This document shows positions 1-14,452 of a stretch of DNA of 59,725 bases, piece by piece. The notes below the pieces were generated by a model. The model was not told the origin of the DNA. It saw nothing but the letters and a program-made list of their open reading frames with translations, and did not search any database. The number at the start of each line of letters is the position of its first letter. Positions within the stretch are counted from its first letter, which is position 1. The position numbers were made by a program, and so were the translations under genes. The stretch comes from Plantago elongata. Taxonomy: Eukaryota > Streptophyta > Magnoliopsida > Lamiales > Plantaginaceae. The stretch spans positions 1 to 59,725 of the forward strand of contig JAYMSP010000299.1 of the NCBI GenBank assembly GCA_036897095.1, read 5' to 3'.

Positions 1-410
1 AAAAGATTCTACTAAGAATCACGAGCGACTACTGGAGGTCAATTATCTTTTCACATCTCCTCTGAAGAGAGCCAAAAGTTCATGAAAAATTTGACGTAAA
101 TTTAAAAAGAGTCGAAGTTTGGTAAATTTTCAGCAAGATCGTTAAGATTCACATTCTATAGGCTGCTGGATTGGGGCCTTTGCTATAGTTCTTGGCTCGA
201 ACTTACGAGTGTTGACTACAAAACGTGATGTCTTCATGAAAGTACCTCGCTGCTAAGTCAAGTAGGTAACAAGATGTGAAAACTCGAACCTGTGCCCGTT
301 AAGGTAGATTATGTAAGGGGCTCCAGAGAAGACACACTTCTTCTTTACCCTTAAACTCGGCATCCTCTATAATAGTGGTGAGTGGCCTAAGAATACTAGC
401 TTCCTATAAT
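1..410. other. Partly decayed, less A+T-rich edge sequence
   Basis: This stretch has visibly more CA, TG and CG than the next 9.7 kb. Two + strand frames read as protein-like between stops, but neither shows a motif I can name, and frame 1 already contains TAA and TGA stops. It may be the eroded end of a mobile element or gene that lies mostly to the left of the window. A tRNA-like TTCGA word on the minus strand near 283-290 has no matching T stem, so no tRNA is called. The boundary near 410 is judged by eye. Confidence 0.35.
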
Positions 411-3400
411 ATTTGTTAGAGGTAGTATTATACTTAAAACACTCCTATATTTATAAGAAGGTATTTATAAAGAGTTTTGTTTTACACAGTTTCTTAATTT
501 AAGATTTTACATAGTTATTATATAATTTATATAAGTTACACTCATTTAATTTAAGTCTTGTAATATATTAGGGTATTCAACTCCTTTATAATATAGGGTG
601 TAACGCTAGATTATTCATTCATGCCTAACTAGCCTACATTCTTTGTTAATGAAAGATATCTTGCGCTAGAATTAAGTGCTAAATATTTATTCATTCTAAT
701 ATTACCTATAGAAGAGTTCCCTTACCTCTCTAAATATTAGTTATTATTCAACAAGGATTTATACATAGTTCCATAATAATTTAAGTAATAACAAGTTTAT
801 AAAATAAAAGGTATAATAAAGAGGACTACTTCCTTAGTATTAATAAAAGGTAACTCCTAGTAGAAAACACTGCTTCCTAACAGAGTTACTAGTTAGAGAG
901 CGTATTACTAAAAAAACTCTATGATTTATTTGTATAAGATAGTATTACTAACCCTCCAGAATCTAATTATAAAAAATTATATGGGAGCCCTTTTTATAGA
1001 AAGAGGGTACTATCTATTTATACTTACTAAAGAAGAGTCTAAACACTCAAGTTAATTTTAATATAGAGGAATTTATCTCTATTATAAGAGTGTATTTTAG
1101 TGAAGAAATAATGAGTCATTCGCAGTACACAAAGTATAACACCTTTAACTAACTCTATAAAAGAGATTGCCCCTAGTACTTGCTCTTTACAGAAGATACA
1201 TTCCTGGCAAGCACATATTTAAATGACTCCTAAGGACTAGCTATAGAAAGAGGTTATTTTATTATAGATAATTGAAGTGATACATTAGTATAAGAGTCTT
1301 CTTCTAGTCAGAGACAAGTACTTAAATGAAACCTTAAATAATCGTTAAGTCTAGGAGTATAGAAGGAAGAACAACTCTTTTTCCACAATTTATATAATCA
1401 AGAGGAAACACTTACTAAAGAGAAAGGCACTCTAGTATCTCCTGTTAAAAAAAGTAATTTAGTATTATATTATCTTAAATAGGAGCTTTAGAGAAGAGAT
1501 ATGTTAACACGTAGTTGCTTATTATCTCTTATAGATCCCGCGATGTACTCAGTGAGTTTTATGCTTTATCAATAATATAACGGAGCTCTTCTTACGGACT
1601 TAACTTATAGGGTACCTTTCTTGAGGTTATGCAACTCCTATTTTATAATTAAGTACTGTCTAAATATTAGGGACTATATAAGAAAAATGATTAAAATTAT
1701 TAGAGAGAAATAAATATAGGGGAGTTAGTATACTTATGAAGGAGACTGCATCATGTTTTCATAGAACTAAAGCTACTTACATCTTTTAGAATATTAGAGC
1801 ATATAAATTTTAGTAGCACTTAGATAAGAGATGGTTTATACATAGCTTATAAAGAGGTTCTACTATAGTAATTAATTAAAAGTGCACTTTGTAAATACAT
1901 GCTTGTTTAGGTACTAACTAGTAGTTGCAGTATTAAATAGAAGGGCTGTATCAGCTTTTCTTTAGTATAACACTTAAATCTTGGAAAAAAAGGAGTATTG
2001 CTCTCTAAAATATTATTCTAAAAAAAACTATGCATGAAGGCTCTTCTATGTTAGTATAAATATTATACAACTAAGACTCGCTCTTTTCTATAAAAGAGCT
2101 TACTTATGATAAAGTACTTAGTAATAGATAAGCATACTCTTTTAGTCACGTATTAGAATACTTATTATTTAAGTCTTATAAAGATAATAAATATGTACTC
2201 TAGGTAGGAGGCTTTATCTTTCTCTATAAATAATAGTTCTTAATGTATTCTCCCTATAATTAATTAGATAATTAAGCCACTAAGAAGAGGGGAAACTGTT
2301 CCTTTAGATAAACCGATTAGAGGGGAGAAGTGTATTATCTTATTATTTAGGGCTAAAAATTTAATGAAGTCTTCTCTTTTAAAGTAGTTAAATACTCTGT
2401 AGCTAATATATTTGCTTAACTAAGAGTACAAGTAAGGGAATTATACTAGAGAAAAATGGCATTCATTTTAATTGTGCTAAATTAGGAAGTACTTATCACT
2501 AGGCCTTGCTAAATTTAGAATAAATGCTGGGTAAACTATAGGGAGTCTTATTCTTTATTTATAGTTATCTTTTATTTATTTACTTAAAAAATTACGCCTA
2601 TTTTACTTTATGCTAGAGAGTACTAAATATTATACGGGACTTAGAGAGTTACTTAATTGCGTACGTATAGTATAACACAAGCGCAAGAGTGTTTTTAAAA
2701 CTAGAAGAAGTCCACTTCTTAGAATTATTTATAATATCAACTACTCCTTAGTACTAGGAACTATTTATGCATAGATTTATAATAAGAAAGTTTTCCTCTC
2801 GAACTATATATATAAATAGAGTAAAAAATGAAATTCCTTAAGATAAGATTTCTTAAATTTAAATTATTAAGACTTAAGGGACAAAGACTTGGCACCCTAT
2901 ATGGGGTTCTTAAAACTAGTTACTTAGGTAATAAAGAAAGAGAGCATACTCCCTTAGCAAATATATTTAATAGAGACTTATCAGAATATTTATCATATTA
3001 TGGGTAACTTACAAAGTCTTTACTATAGAGTACTATTAGTACAAGGGTAGAGCTTCCTTTATAATGAAGAGAGCATACGTGCTTTATTATATAATATTAT
3101 ACCTTATAAAATCTCTTTAAAAAGAACTTAAATATTATTTGTTTAGACATACTAGAAAGAGGCCAGCCCCTTTTTACATTTAATTTTTATTAAATATAAG
3201 ACAGAGTTATCTATAACTAAAGAGATATTACTCTATAACTATGTAAGGAATTATTATTTCACTGATTAAGGAAAAACTTTATTTATAACATATTGAAGAT
3301 TCTTATTTTATGACTACTCATTTAGAACATGAACGAAGGGGCATAGAATTTATTATTCCTTAATACTACACTGTACTAAATCGCCTAGATTTCATAGCAA

Positions 3401-3810
3401 AAGTCCCCTCTATAAGTTATTAAAGAAAGCCCTTGTAATTACCCTTATAAATGAAGGAGACTTATATACTTTAGCAATTTAAGGATATCTTGCTCAGAGT
3501 ACCCCATCACCTAGAGAATGCTATTACTTTATAAATTTATAAAAATAATATGACTTAACAAGCTATACTCTTTTTTATAATTAAGGCTTAGTATAAAGAA
3601 TAGTTTTTTATTTTTATATAATAAAGGTATAAAAGAAGGTTTCTTTGCCCTATAGATAAAGTTTTAGAGTAGAATTATTTCATGCTACCCCTAGTACACA
3701 TATTTAAATAAGTAATTATACGCAAACCTATTATAGAAGAAAAGAAGAAAGCATTCTAGAAAAGATTGGCTTATACTAATTTAATAAAGAGTTATTAATA
3801 ACATATTTAA

Positions 3811-3843
3811 ATACCCCCCGTAATAAATATCTAGGAGGGGTAT
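3811..3843. repeat. C/G-rich inverted repeat
   Basis: The arms ATACCCCCC (3811-3819) and GGAGGGGTAT (3834-3843) pair with one interruption around a 14-base A+T-rich loop. It stands out as the most G+C-rich hairpin in the surrounding block. No poly-U tract or promoter context points to a terminator. It may be a relic of an element end or chance. Confidence 0.5.
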
Positions 3844-5381
3844 ATTTTCTACGTACATTTTATACTTAAGCCCTTTATAATTTTAAAGGAGGCCCTTTGT
3901 ATCATCTTAGTATTTTGTATAACCTATGCCTTACTTATGAAGAGTTAGTATAACCTTAAAATATTATAAAGGTATATTTTAATATAGTATTAAATCTTCG
4001 TAAAACGTAATCAAATATCACTTTAAAGTAGTTAGTAACGTATGTTCTTGTTTTATAACTGCATTTATAAAAGGACTCTATTATATCTATATTGTCAAGG
4101 CGTATACAGAAGGAAACTTACTTTTTTACCCCCCAAAATATAATAGTTACTATAATGAAGGGATTGTTTTCTTTATAACTTTACAATAAATTAGGGTAAC
4201 ACCCCTTTTCTATCTTACGTGTGCTCTTTATAAAAATATATGGTACAGTAATAACGAGCCTCTTATAATCAAGGTAGCAGTCTCTAGTCCTATCTTATCA
4301 TAGGAAAAAGATATGCTAGTGCTCGCCTCGCAAAGAATTATTAAAGAAAATACCCTTGTAGAGTTATTAAATAGTATAGAAAAGTTACTTAAGTCTATTT
4401 ATTAAATGAACTATTTAAAGAGTGAATAGTACTTCTGCCTGGAGCAAGTTTAATACTACTAGATTATAACTATCTGTATGTTAACTTACTAGCCAATAGT
4501 TTTTCCTATGTACCGCCCCCGGTGAAGATGTAATCGCTAGCTTATCCCCTAGAGAAGTTTTAAAGGGACCTTATTAAGTAACTTATCACTTTGTATGAAA
4601 TTATTTTACTATAAATATTGTACGAAAAGGTTCTTGTAAATACTTATCTCCTAAACTTTTTTATATTATGCTTTTTACTAGTTATGAGTAAACTCCTGTT
4701 TAGTGTCTCTTAAGCACGTTAGATAATACATGTATCCCTCTACGTAGAAAATTTTTTAATAATCTCTTTTTTTTTTTAGATAGGGCGAATATAACTTTCA
4801 TGATAAAATACAGGTAATTTAGTATACTTTTAAAAGATAAATACTTAAGATATACTTCTCCGTACCATATAACTAGGTGGTGCTTTATAGGGTAAAAGTA
4901 ACTCACTTAATAATGTTTAATGACTCCTTTTCATAAAGTAAGGCGAAAAGGTAAGTGTCTAGGGGCTTTCTTAAACAACTACTTTTAGTTGTTTCATATA
5001 CTTTTACTTTATACTTTTTAAGGTGAGTAACCCTCTATTCTATAAGATACTATAAGATAAATCAGATACCCTTTTTCTCCTAGTAAACTATTTATTTTTT
5101 TATTACATATAAGGTCTAGGCTAAGCGTAAGATAAGTACTCTGTATAGTAGGAGATTATTCTTCTTCTACAGCTATTCTGTATTACTTAAGTCCTAGTCA
5201 TTTAAAAAATAGAATAAATTATAGTGGGTATCCCTTAGCAACTCTTTTCTATGCATAGAGAGGTGCTTTACTTCAAAATTATTTATATCTTAATTATAAA
5301 AGATGCTTTGGCTTGAAATATATATTTACTTTATAACCAGTCGTATTGCATCACTACACATAATTATAAGGCACACTAGGA

Positions 5382-5395
5382 ATATATATATATAT
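5382..5395. repeat. (AT)7 microsatellite
   Basis: Perfect dinucleotide run inside the RIP-like block. Conversion of a former (CA)n run by RIP is possible. Confidence 0.8.
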
Positions 5396-8152
5396 GCTAA
5401 AGGCTTTCTTAAGATATACTGCCACTAACTATATAATAGTTAATTAAAAGAAGGCTAAAATTATTGATATAACATAGATAACCTTATACTTTTAACTAAA
5501 ATTTATGGTAGAGTTTTTATAACTTAGTACACATAAGACATAAGAAGGTATCTTTCGCAATAAAAACTTTAGGCTTGGCGAGTTCGTATCTTATCTATAA
5601 AGTATACCCGAGTTTACAAGAGAGAAGTACTTAATTAAGTTCTTTATTACAAGCATTATTTATAAGCAATTATAATTTATTCCCTTACGTATTTAAGGAG
5701 GTATAAGACTCCTTAACTCATTGCTTATATTTTATATGTAGAAGGGAACTCCCCCTGATCTATGTTATTACGGGAAAGAGCCCAAATATTATTTCTTAAA
5801 AGCAGCACAACTCTTTATTAAAACTATTCCTTTCAAGTACTGTATATAATATAAAAAGTATTTCCTAGACTCACTTATATACTTATATAGGAGTTATCTT
5901 AAAAAATATAAGCTAAAAAAAGGGTAACTCTTTCTTATCAAGTACTAATTTAATACTGAAGTATTCTTCTTGTCTAGAAGTGTAAAATGTATAAAAGGAA
6001 AGACTTATCCTACAGTAAAATAGTATTTGGGTCTTCAGGTGTACGCTGTATTTCCTATCTTTTATATAATATATAATTAGTAAACTACCCCTTAACTTAG
6101 AATTATACTTTGTTAGTTAGTATTTGTTAGTAAAGGAATTATCTACTCCTATATATATAGGGAATTGTAAATGCAAATACCTAAGGAATGCCCTAAAATT
6201 TGTGGGTAAAGGCCTAATAACTAATCAAATTGTTTTAAGCTATTCTATCCTAGTGTACTATCTTCTATTTTTTTAGTTAAAGCTTTGTTAGGGAAGAAGG
6301 GGTTGCACTATATATCCCTTTGTATTTGAGAATTACTTAAGTCTTACTTTTGATAAGATTATCTACTAATATTTAAGAATGCAAACTTATTAAGTTCGTG
6401 CTTTTCAAAAAGAATATACTCCTTTAACAAAGAGCTAGACTACACACTATTTTATATACTAAAAAGCCGATCCCTTTTATATTTGTAAGGGGTGATAACT
6501 ACTAGGTTACTCTATACTACTAACTCTAGAATATGCAAGAAGAGCTCCTTCCCTTACATTGTACTTTACTTGTTAACTTTATGCTATTAACTTGTTATAA
6601 AATATAAATTATTTAAGGGTCTTATAAATATCTATAATATAAGGGTGCTATATATACTCACCTGTATTTAATAAAACATACCTGAAAGTATAAGTACTCG
6701 CTCTTTAGTATACCTTAATAATTAGAGGCCTTCTTAGATTGCATATATTTATAATAAAAGTTTTTAAATAAAGCAAATCTTTATAACTTTCTTAGGAACT
6801 CCTTTATAATTACTTCTAAATACATGTACATCTTATTTCTAACAAGAGCTTCTATTTATAAGAAAGACTTACTAAGATCTCAGATCGGACAACTATGGGA
6901 GATAATATACCCTTATGAAGGCCTCTTTTTATAGAAAAGAAATGAGTTATCCTCTTGTACTCTGAAGCATGTTTCTATTTTACTAGATTATACTAGATAA
7001 TAAAGTCTTGCCAAAGAGCTAAAAGAAGGGGAGTTGCCATATTATGCTTAAGTTTTCCATAATTTTATAGAAGAGACATGAGTGCTATTCTTGCGTAATA
7101 TTTTATATTTATAAATGCTGTCTGTGCCCTAAACGATGCATACGCTTTAATATCTTACTTTAGAAAAGTATAAGTTTGTACCCTTTCTCAGACCCTATTA
7201 CATTACATAATTCTTTACTATAACGCCTACTTAAGGTAGAAATAATATTTTGTACCTTATAAAATGTCAGATAAATATTCTACATACCCTCCTTTTGAAC
7301 CTGAAACTAATTTTAGTGTGTTTCTACTTGTTAAGAAAGGGCATACTCTTAAATAGAAAGTTCTTTTCTTAAATAATTCCTAAGTAAAGAAAGAAGTAAT
7401 AAATTACAGTATTCTTTCGGAATAAATTAGGCTTCTTATCTTATAATTAAGACTCAATATTGCACAGGGCTAAGTGTACGCTATACCTATACAAAGAGAG
7501 CGTAATAATTCTATTTAGCTATGCATAACGCGGGAATATTCTCTACTACTATATCTTAACTAATAAGAACTAAAAAGCTACTATTATAAAGAGAAAGCAT
7601 GGTTATTAATTAAGAGCTCCTAATTGAGCAAGCACTCTAGTAAATAATAGAGGCTTTGCTTAGTTTATATATTATAGTTACCTAGAGAGTATAATATTAA
7701 TCTTAATACAAAAGAAGCTTAGACTTAATTTATTGTAAAGAGTTATTACCCAATTCCCTTGCGAATTTCTCCAGAGTTCTTTACTATAATAACTGGTTTA
7801 CTAGAAGAGCCATATTAGTTATAATTTATTATACTTAACAAATAATTAGACTTTGCTTATACTATATGCTTAATATATACTTAATAAGGGATTACTCCCC
7901 ATAATATTTTCTACTTAGGAAACTTAGAATGTTACTTAAAATAGATCTCTATCTTAATATTATAAAAAATAGGAGCGTACTCTCTTAAGTTACTTATTTA
8001 ATGAACTTATAAAAAGAAGGGGCATCTTATTAGGAGGAACTCTTCTACCCTAGTTATACACCAAGTATCTATTTATACTAAGCTAAAGGATATAGCTCTT
8101 ACTGGAGAGACTTCGAAAAGGAAATGCTTAAAATTTATTTAAAGCTGGCAAT

Positions 8153-8165
8153 TATATATATATAT
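8153..8165. repeat. Short (TA)n run
   Basis: Perfect TA run of about six units inside the RIP-like block. Confidence 0.75.
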
Positions 8166-11100
8166 TTAGTAATTACTTAAAATACCCTAGTGATAAAGAC
8201 TTGACAAATTATTTGCACGCTTACTCTTTTCTAAAGGAGTGTTTTCACTATAACTTTATTTAAATAAGACTTGAGGAATAGTACCTTCTTTAGTAACTAA
8301 TAAATAATTGATGCACTAGAGAGAAGATAAAGACGCCCCTTAATAGAACTACTTTATAAGGAGCTAGACTATGTTCTTATATAAACAAGAGGTAGCTATC
8401 CTCCCTTTAGTATATAAATTTATATACCCCTATTTTAATATTATAAAGTAAAGAAGATATAACTAACTCCCTTAAGAATACACTCTTAGATTTATAGCTG
8501 CTAGATAAACGCTCTTTCTTATATAGCAGGTAAATTTAGTAATATCTCTTTCTAAAAAGTAATTAAGGAGTCACCTTTATAAGCAACCATTTTTAATGAA
8601 ATACTCTATAAATTTAATAGTTGAAGGGTAAATGACCGTCCTCCTCGCAGTACTATAAGTGAGTGGTAAAACTCTTTTCGCAAGGAAATAATGATACTTT
8701 CTTAAGCAATAAGCTATTAATAGATTAGACACCTTCTCTTTATATGTTGTAAATACGCTCTTCTTAACAAGTACACTTTAGAAAAGGAGACTTTTATTTA
8801 TACAAATATCTTGTACTTTAAGGTTTATCCGATTAAGAAAGAACTCTTACTTCCCTTATTACCTTTACTATACTTAATTATGAAATGTACTGTCTCCTAA
8901 AAAAATACCTAACACTTACTATAGGATATGTGTTCGTAAAGGTGACTCCTTAGTATACGTTAAAGCTCTATATTAGTCAAGAAGTTCATTGGTAAGATAC
9001 TCCCGTGTATACTCTATAACAAAAAGTTAGATAAAAGAAAAAGCTGCTATTATAAAGAGCGAAGAAAAGTGTATATATTAATATAGTACCCTTAAAAGCT
9101 TATACATTAATTCCTTTATAACCTAGGTCTTCTGTACTATAAGATGTTTTTAGATATACACTTACCCTTAGTACTTTACACTTTATAGTAAAGGAGTAAT
9201 TCTCTTACTTATGCTACTTATAAATTATATTATACATTAGAGGCTTAAATATTTTTAAATAAATATTTATAAAACCATGTATCATTTGACAAGTACCTAT
9301 GGTAGTACATCAGCCTTTTATAGGATCCCTACACCCTTTAAACTATACATTTATTTATAGAGTAAAGCACTCATTTTATTAGAGTAACTAGTATACATAC
9401 TAGAATATGCCTCTCACTAATAAGGTACTATAAATAACTATAAGTTAATATACTTGCCTCGAATAACTAATGAATGGCCTCTAAGGCATAGAACACTAGT
9501 CTCTTATGCGTCCTATCCTTCTTATCTTAATAGAGATTTTTGAACACGAAGTTGCCTTATTATCTTACGACTATTTATAAGTAATGTGTATACTTTTGAA
9601 AATACAACTACTCTTAGAAAGGGTACAGCATTTATATGTTCTAGGAAAGACTTGGTTAAGTAACTATATACAATTATCTTTTGTAATAGAGACTCGACAA
9701 ATAACCCCTTAAAATTTAATCTATAAGTGAAAGGAACCTCTTCGGTATACCTTAAGCAATTCATAGAAAAGTATACTCCTATAAGGTTACAACAAGTGCT
9801 AGAGTTTCAGGGTGATCCATACTATTTTATAAGCACATACGCTATAGTTATTAAATATTAAGGGAGTAGCTATACCTGCTTCTTATATTATAGAGAAAGA
9901 CACCTTTTTATAGGAGCAGTACTTATATTATATTTAAATATTTAAAGTAGACTTAATTATGACTTACATAGAATGGATCGCTTACATACCTTAGTATACT
10001 ATAAATTTATTGCTGAAGAAGACTTTAATCGAGTCACTATTTATAAAGTTATCAAGGAAAGAGTAAAGAAGAGTGGGGAGGGCCATTTAACTTAGGGGTA
10101 ACAAGAGAAGAGAGTTCTTCAAATATTTTTATGCGTAATTTTTTCTTCTTAACCGGCGGATTCATTAATTGATTTGATTTTTGGTTGGATTCAGAGAGAC
10201 ACCGTGGGTTGTAGATTACTTGATACTGAATTCCTACTAAATTACTGCGCGTTCATATATTCCTAAAATATTTTATTAACGTAATTTAATTATGACTAAG
10301 TACTAATAGCAGATTCGTCAATTGTTTTTCTATTTGAAATTGAATTTGTGTTTGATTTACTTCGGAACTTCTTGTGAACTAGAAACTGCATGAATGTGAA
10401 AAATTTTTTATTAGATGTATTCTAGGTATGAGCATTTTCTATTTCATGACTTCTTTTCTTGATTGTAGGGTTGGTAGAATTTGACTTAGTCTATGTGAAA
10501 CTATGCAAAAGAAATAATTTTTAAAAGTACACACGAGAGTTGAAGCCACTTGAACAACTATATTATTCCTAGTAATCCTTATCAACTAAGGTCTTTTAGG
10601 GGAATAAGTAAGTAAGTGACCGAACCCTGTGAATAAATTCTTCAGTATTAGAATACTATGAAAATTTATAGCTCTTGAAGAAAGCAACCTAACTAAGCAA
10701 AAGATCGGGTTTCCATACTGTCATGTCATGCAACTTTCTCTTTTTAGATTATAAATAAAGCTGGTGAAAAGCTTACTTACCTCTTAACTTCTTTTTTTCT
10801 CCAAACGTAATAGTCCAAAAGAAATAACTGCTGGAATGAATCTCCATGAAAGGCGGCTTCTAATAATAATTCACAGCCAACTAATGATTCTTTCTTTGGA
10901 TAGACGTTCTATATCAGAGCATATGACGAGAGAAAAATAGCGTAACTCCGGAAAAGAAAGACTTGTCTTTGGTAGGGGTTAGTTTTGGATTTACTATCTG
11001 CATGCACAAGATGAAAGATACCACAGTTGCTTTTTATACTTTATCTTTATATATATTTTTACATATGATACATGTCCGGGTATTCTTTATGCTTTCTTTG

Positions 11101-14100
11101 CGATTTAGAAAGGTGTTTTTGTGATATGATATTGGTTTCTTTATCCTAAATGAAATTTTCGTTGTTATATTTTCCGGTATTCTACCTATTATCTATTATT
11201 AGAAAATGAAAGAGATTAATAATTCTTTACTTTGTGGTTTGGAAACTGAAAGGGGCATTCCAATCCAACAACTCAGGAATATTTTATCTATTAAGAACCC
11301 TAAGCTTTAAATCTTAGCAACATCCTTGGATTTTCTCAACACTTATCTATTTTTTCTTTTGGACTCTTCCAATTTTTATTTTTCCTGGTACTCAGACTCT
11401 ATAGTCCTTCGTGTCGAAATAAAGTAAGACTGGCTTTGTATTAAGTAAGAATTATTCAAAAAAGAAATCCACGAATCAAGAAGAAAAATTTTGTAACTTG
11501 TTCTAATCGAACTATTCTATCTAGTAGACCACCTCCCAAGATGATTCCGAGCTGCTATACTTGAATTTGCTACTAACAGAGTAAAAAAATCCTTTATAGG
11601 ACGTCTTCGCTACAAGAGATCCCACAAAAACAGTACTTAGATAGAGATAGAATAATTTTCTCGTTTGCTGCTCCGCCAAGCAGTTTTTATGGCGAAACGT
11701 AGAATATCTACCTGTGAGTGAACTCGATTTTATAATGAAGCTTTTATGATAAAAAAGGGAAATTCGAAACATAGTATTCATGCATAAGCCATAGATAGCT
11801 TCCTGCCCATCTTGTGAGCGAGAAAAAGGTAGTAACAAAAAAACAAATAAGAGTACAGGTTATATATAACCTTGTTGTTGCACGATGACCAAGAAAGGCA
11901 TTGTTATGGAGAATCAATAATAGTTAGAAACTTCTCTAGTCTACTAATATGTGGTTCTTCTAAGTAAGATAAGATAGCTCTTCGCAATCCTAAGATAATA
12001 AATTCGTACGCAGTAAGTTTTACAGGGGCGCTAATATTTCAGTCAGACAAAGAAAGGTGATTGAGAAAAGGACAGCGTGGTAAAGGTATAGGCCTCGTGT
12101 AAACTTCTATATACTTTGAATAGTTTATTTCTTGTTCTAATTATCCCCAAAAAAGAGAACTCCTCCTGCTAGAGATATAATAAATATTTCACCAATATCC
12201 TAGTAGGGAAAGGAAACAGGCTGAATCGTAGATGATATACATTAGAAAACAACAAATGAACTCTCATAGATGGAGTTGTTCTAAAAAGAAAATGAAGTCC
12301 TAGACACCTTAGACCTTTTTACTGGATCTTATAGATAAATTGGCACATATATTTTTTAATAAACAAAACGGAGAGCCCTAAATTACCTACTCGGGTCTAT
12401 TTCAAACATAAATATAGACTGACTCGTGTGTGCACCTCTTAGATAAAAATAGATCGGTTGGAGTACTTTAAGGGTAAAAAATATTATAAGTTCTACCAAA
12501 AAGAATAATAAATATCTTTTAGTAGTAAAAGTATTTTTCAGAATATTATTTAGTAAATTTTTTATAAAAATGGCTACTCAAAAGTTTTTTGTGAATTCTA
12601 ATCGGAGCTCTTCTTGTTTGCAATCCCACCGTCAATTACCGATGCATTCCTTATAATCTATAAAAGTTTTTCTCAATTACTCAATACAATTCCCTTACTT
12701 TAACTACATTTTACCGATAAAAATACACAGTATAAAATAATAATAATAATATAGGCCCCGGTTGGTTTCTCATAAACTCTTCTTTCATGGGGTTTTATAT
12801 GTTTGTGTTTGTAGACTTTGATCTAATTTCTTTTTATATTTTTTTATTTGATCCCTGGCTTAGAAAATGTTAGTTAAAGGGGAGGAATTCGTGGTGGCTC
12901 CTATGCTAGGTCGGAAACAAAACGTTAGTTATGGATGTAAGTAAACAATATAGATAGAGTTTCTTAGTATACTGTGATTTTCCCTTTTTCTCATAACTCA
13001 TAACAAAAGGGATTACACGCAGAAGTTGTAAAGATCCTTGCAAAAATAAAAGAATAAAAAGGTCTTAGGCTGTTAACTAAGTACAAATTGAAAGCTTACT
13101 AAATAGGAAGATTGACTCTAAAAAATAAGCAAAAGAAAGTCCATTCCCGAGTTTTAATACTACTCATGCAATCCATTATTTCTTCCAAGACCAAATCAAA
13201 TTACATGCATTTTATTTATTGAAATTTATATAGATAAAATAGAATGGACTGACTCCTAAAAAAGTCTCATAACTAAAAAGGAAAGTAAACGATAAATAGA
13301 AATTAGCAATTATTATTTGTCCTAGGCGCCGTCGTATGGAACCTTGTGTACCCCCAACTATTTCTTTCTGCCCTTTTTCGTTTTCTTACGAGTTCTCTAT
13401 ATTTTCCAATTGCAGTTTCCCTTTCTTTGTTTCGATGAATCGTACTTACTCATTTTCTTAAGTTCTTACACAAATTTCCAAGATAGAATCCAATTATTCT
13501 TCATTATTGTTCTTTACGTCCAATTTACTACACACCGTGTACTGAAGTTTCCTTTTTGCATCAACTGAGGTAAGATAAGAATATAACAGGAAGAAAGTAA
13601 AATGGTAGCTTTTAATTTTTAAGTCTATTTTCTCTTAGCTAAAATTTCTTTTCATTTCGATTTTCAATTCATATAAATTTCTATTCCAAAATATGCTCTC
13701 TACCTACTACTAATACCATGCTTTGCTGCACTTCTTATTCTATTTACACATGATTTACATGAACGGTGAGAAAAAACATAATTATAATATAGAAAGAAAC
13801 TTTTCTTAAGTACAAAAAAGTAGGAGGATCAATTATCCCTAGCGTATTTATACCCTTGAGAATATGGATATAGAACAATTTCATCTCAGCCAACAATCTA
13901 AAGAATAACTTACGGGTAAAGAGAGTGGAACCTCGAATTCATTTAAAAAAGCAACAAAAGTTATATTCCTACTAAGTCCTAAGCTAAGATACGTTTCATG
14001 AATTTTCTGCCATTCAAATTAGGTATTATAGAGATTGTTTAGATTAAACGTTTGAAGTAGAATCTTACTATTGTGGCTATAGAAAAAGAAAGAATCAAGC

Positions 14101-14353
14101 AAGTAGAAAAATATTATATTTTATTTTGTCGTCTACTAAGAACTAATAGATTTCTGTGGTGTGTTAATCAAGAAATAATATTTTAGTCAAAGGAAAAGTT
14201 ATAGTAACCTTTTTTAAGAGCAAAGTTTCTTGTATATGGCGTATAGAAAAAGAAAAGACAAACTTCTAAAACTTTTTTGAAGAAGTCTAAATACGTAAGG
14301 AATAGGTCGATTGATCAAAGAATACCAGGTAACAGGATAAATATCTTTGAAAC

Positions 14354-14377
14354 GGGGTACTCAGGGTGGGGTGGGGG
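14354..14377 (+). other. Canonical G-quadruplex motif
   Basis: Four G runs lie at 14354-14357, 14364-14366, 14368-14371 and 14373-14377, with loops of 6, 1 and 1 bases. This meets the usual G3+N1-7 rule, and the two one-base loops favour a stable fold. It is the only such motif I noticed in the window and is striking in a block this A+T-rich. No gene lies beside it, so no regulatory role is proposed. Confidence 0.8.
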
Positions 14378-14430
14378 AGAGAACACAGCCAGCCGAATAC
14401 ATATTCTGTAGGACAAGGATAATACAGGCT

Positions 14431-14452
14431 TTGGTAATAAATTGGTAATAAA
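14431..14452 (+). repeat. Perfect 11-bp tandem duplication
   Basis: The unit ttggtaataaa occurs twice head to tail, 53 bases after the G-quadruplex motif. Replication slippage is the simplest explanation. Confidence 0.85.

Larger units (their letters stand above)
411..10130. repeat. RIP-like TA-saturated block (type A, first)
   Basis: The whole stretch is written in a small vocabulary: ttaagta, agtact, cttaag, tataaag, actccctt and aaggag. TA is very frequent and CA/TG are scarce. That is the known outcome of repeat-induced point mutation in ascomycetes, which turns CpA into TpA on either strand of duplicated DNA. The source was therefore probably repeated, most likely one or more transposons, but no domain survives that I can read. 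Stops occur every few codons in all frames, so there is no functional gene. Purine runs followed by a GTAC or GCATAC core and a pyrimidine run recur every few tens of bases. The left edge is gradual and the right edge fairly abrupt. Confidence 0.6.

Noticed and set aside
270-310. tRNA-like TTCGA box on the minus strand
   Set aside because: The bases on either side do not form a T stem and no acceptor stem or A box can be placed.
411-10130. Promoter or terminator signals (many TATA-like words)
   Set aside because: TATA-like words occur everywhere because of base composition and none precedes a gene.
11521-11838. 105-codon open frame on the minus strand, the longest uninterrupted one
   Set aside because: No domain, mixed low-complexity composition, no splice partner. 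One frame of this length is expected by chance in 60 kb on six frames.
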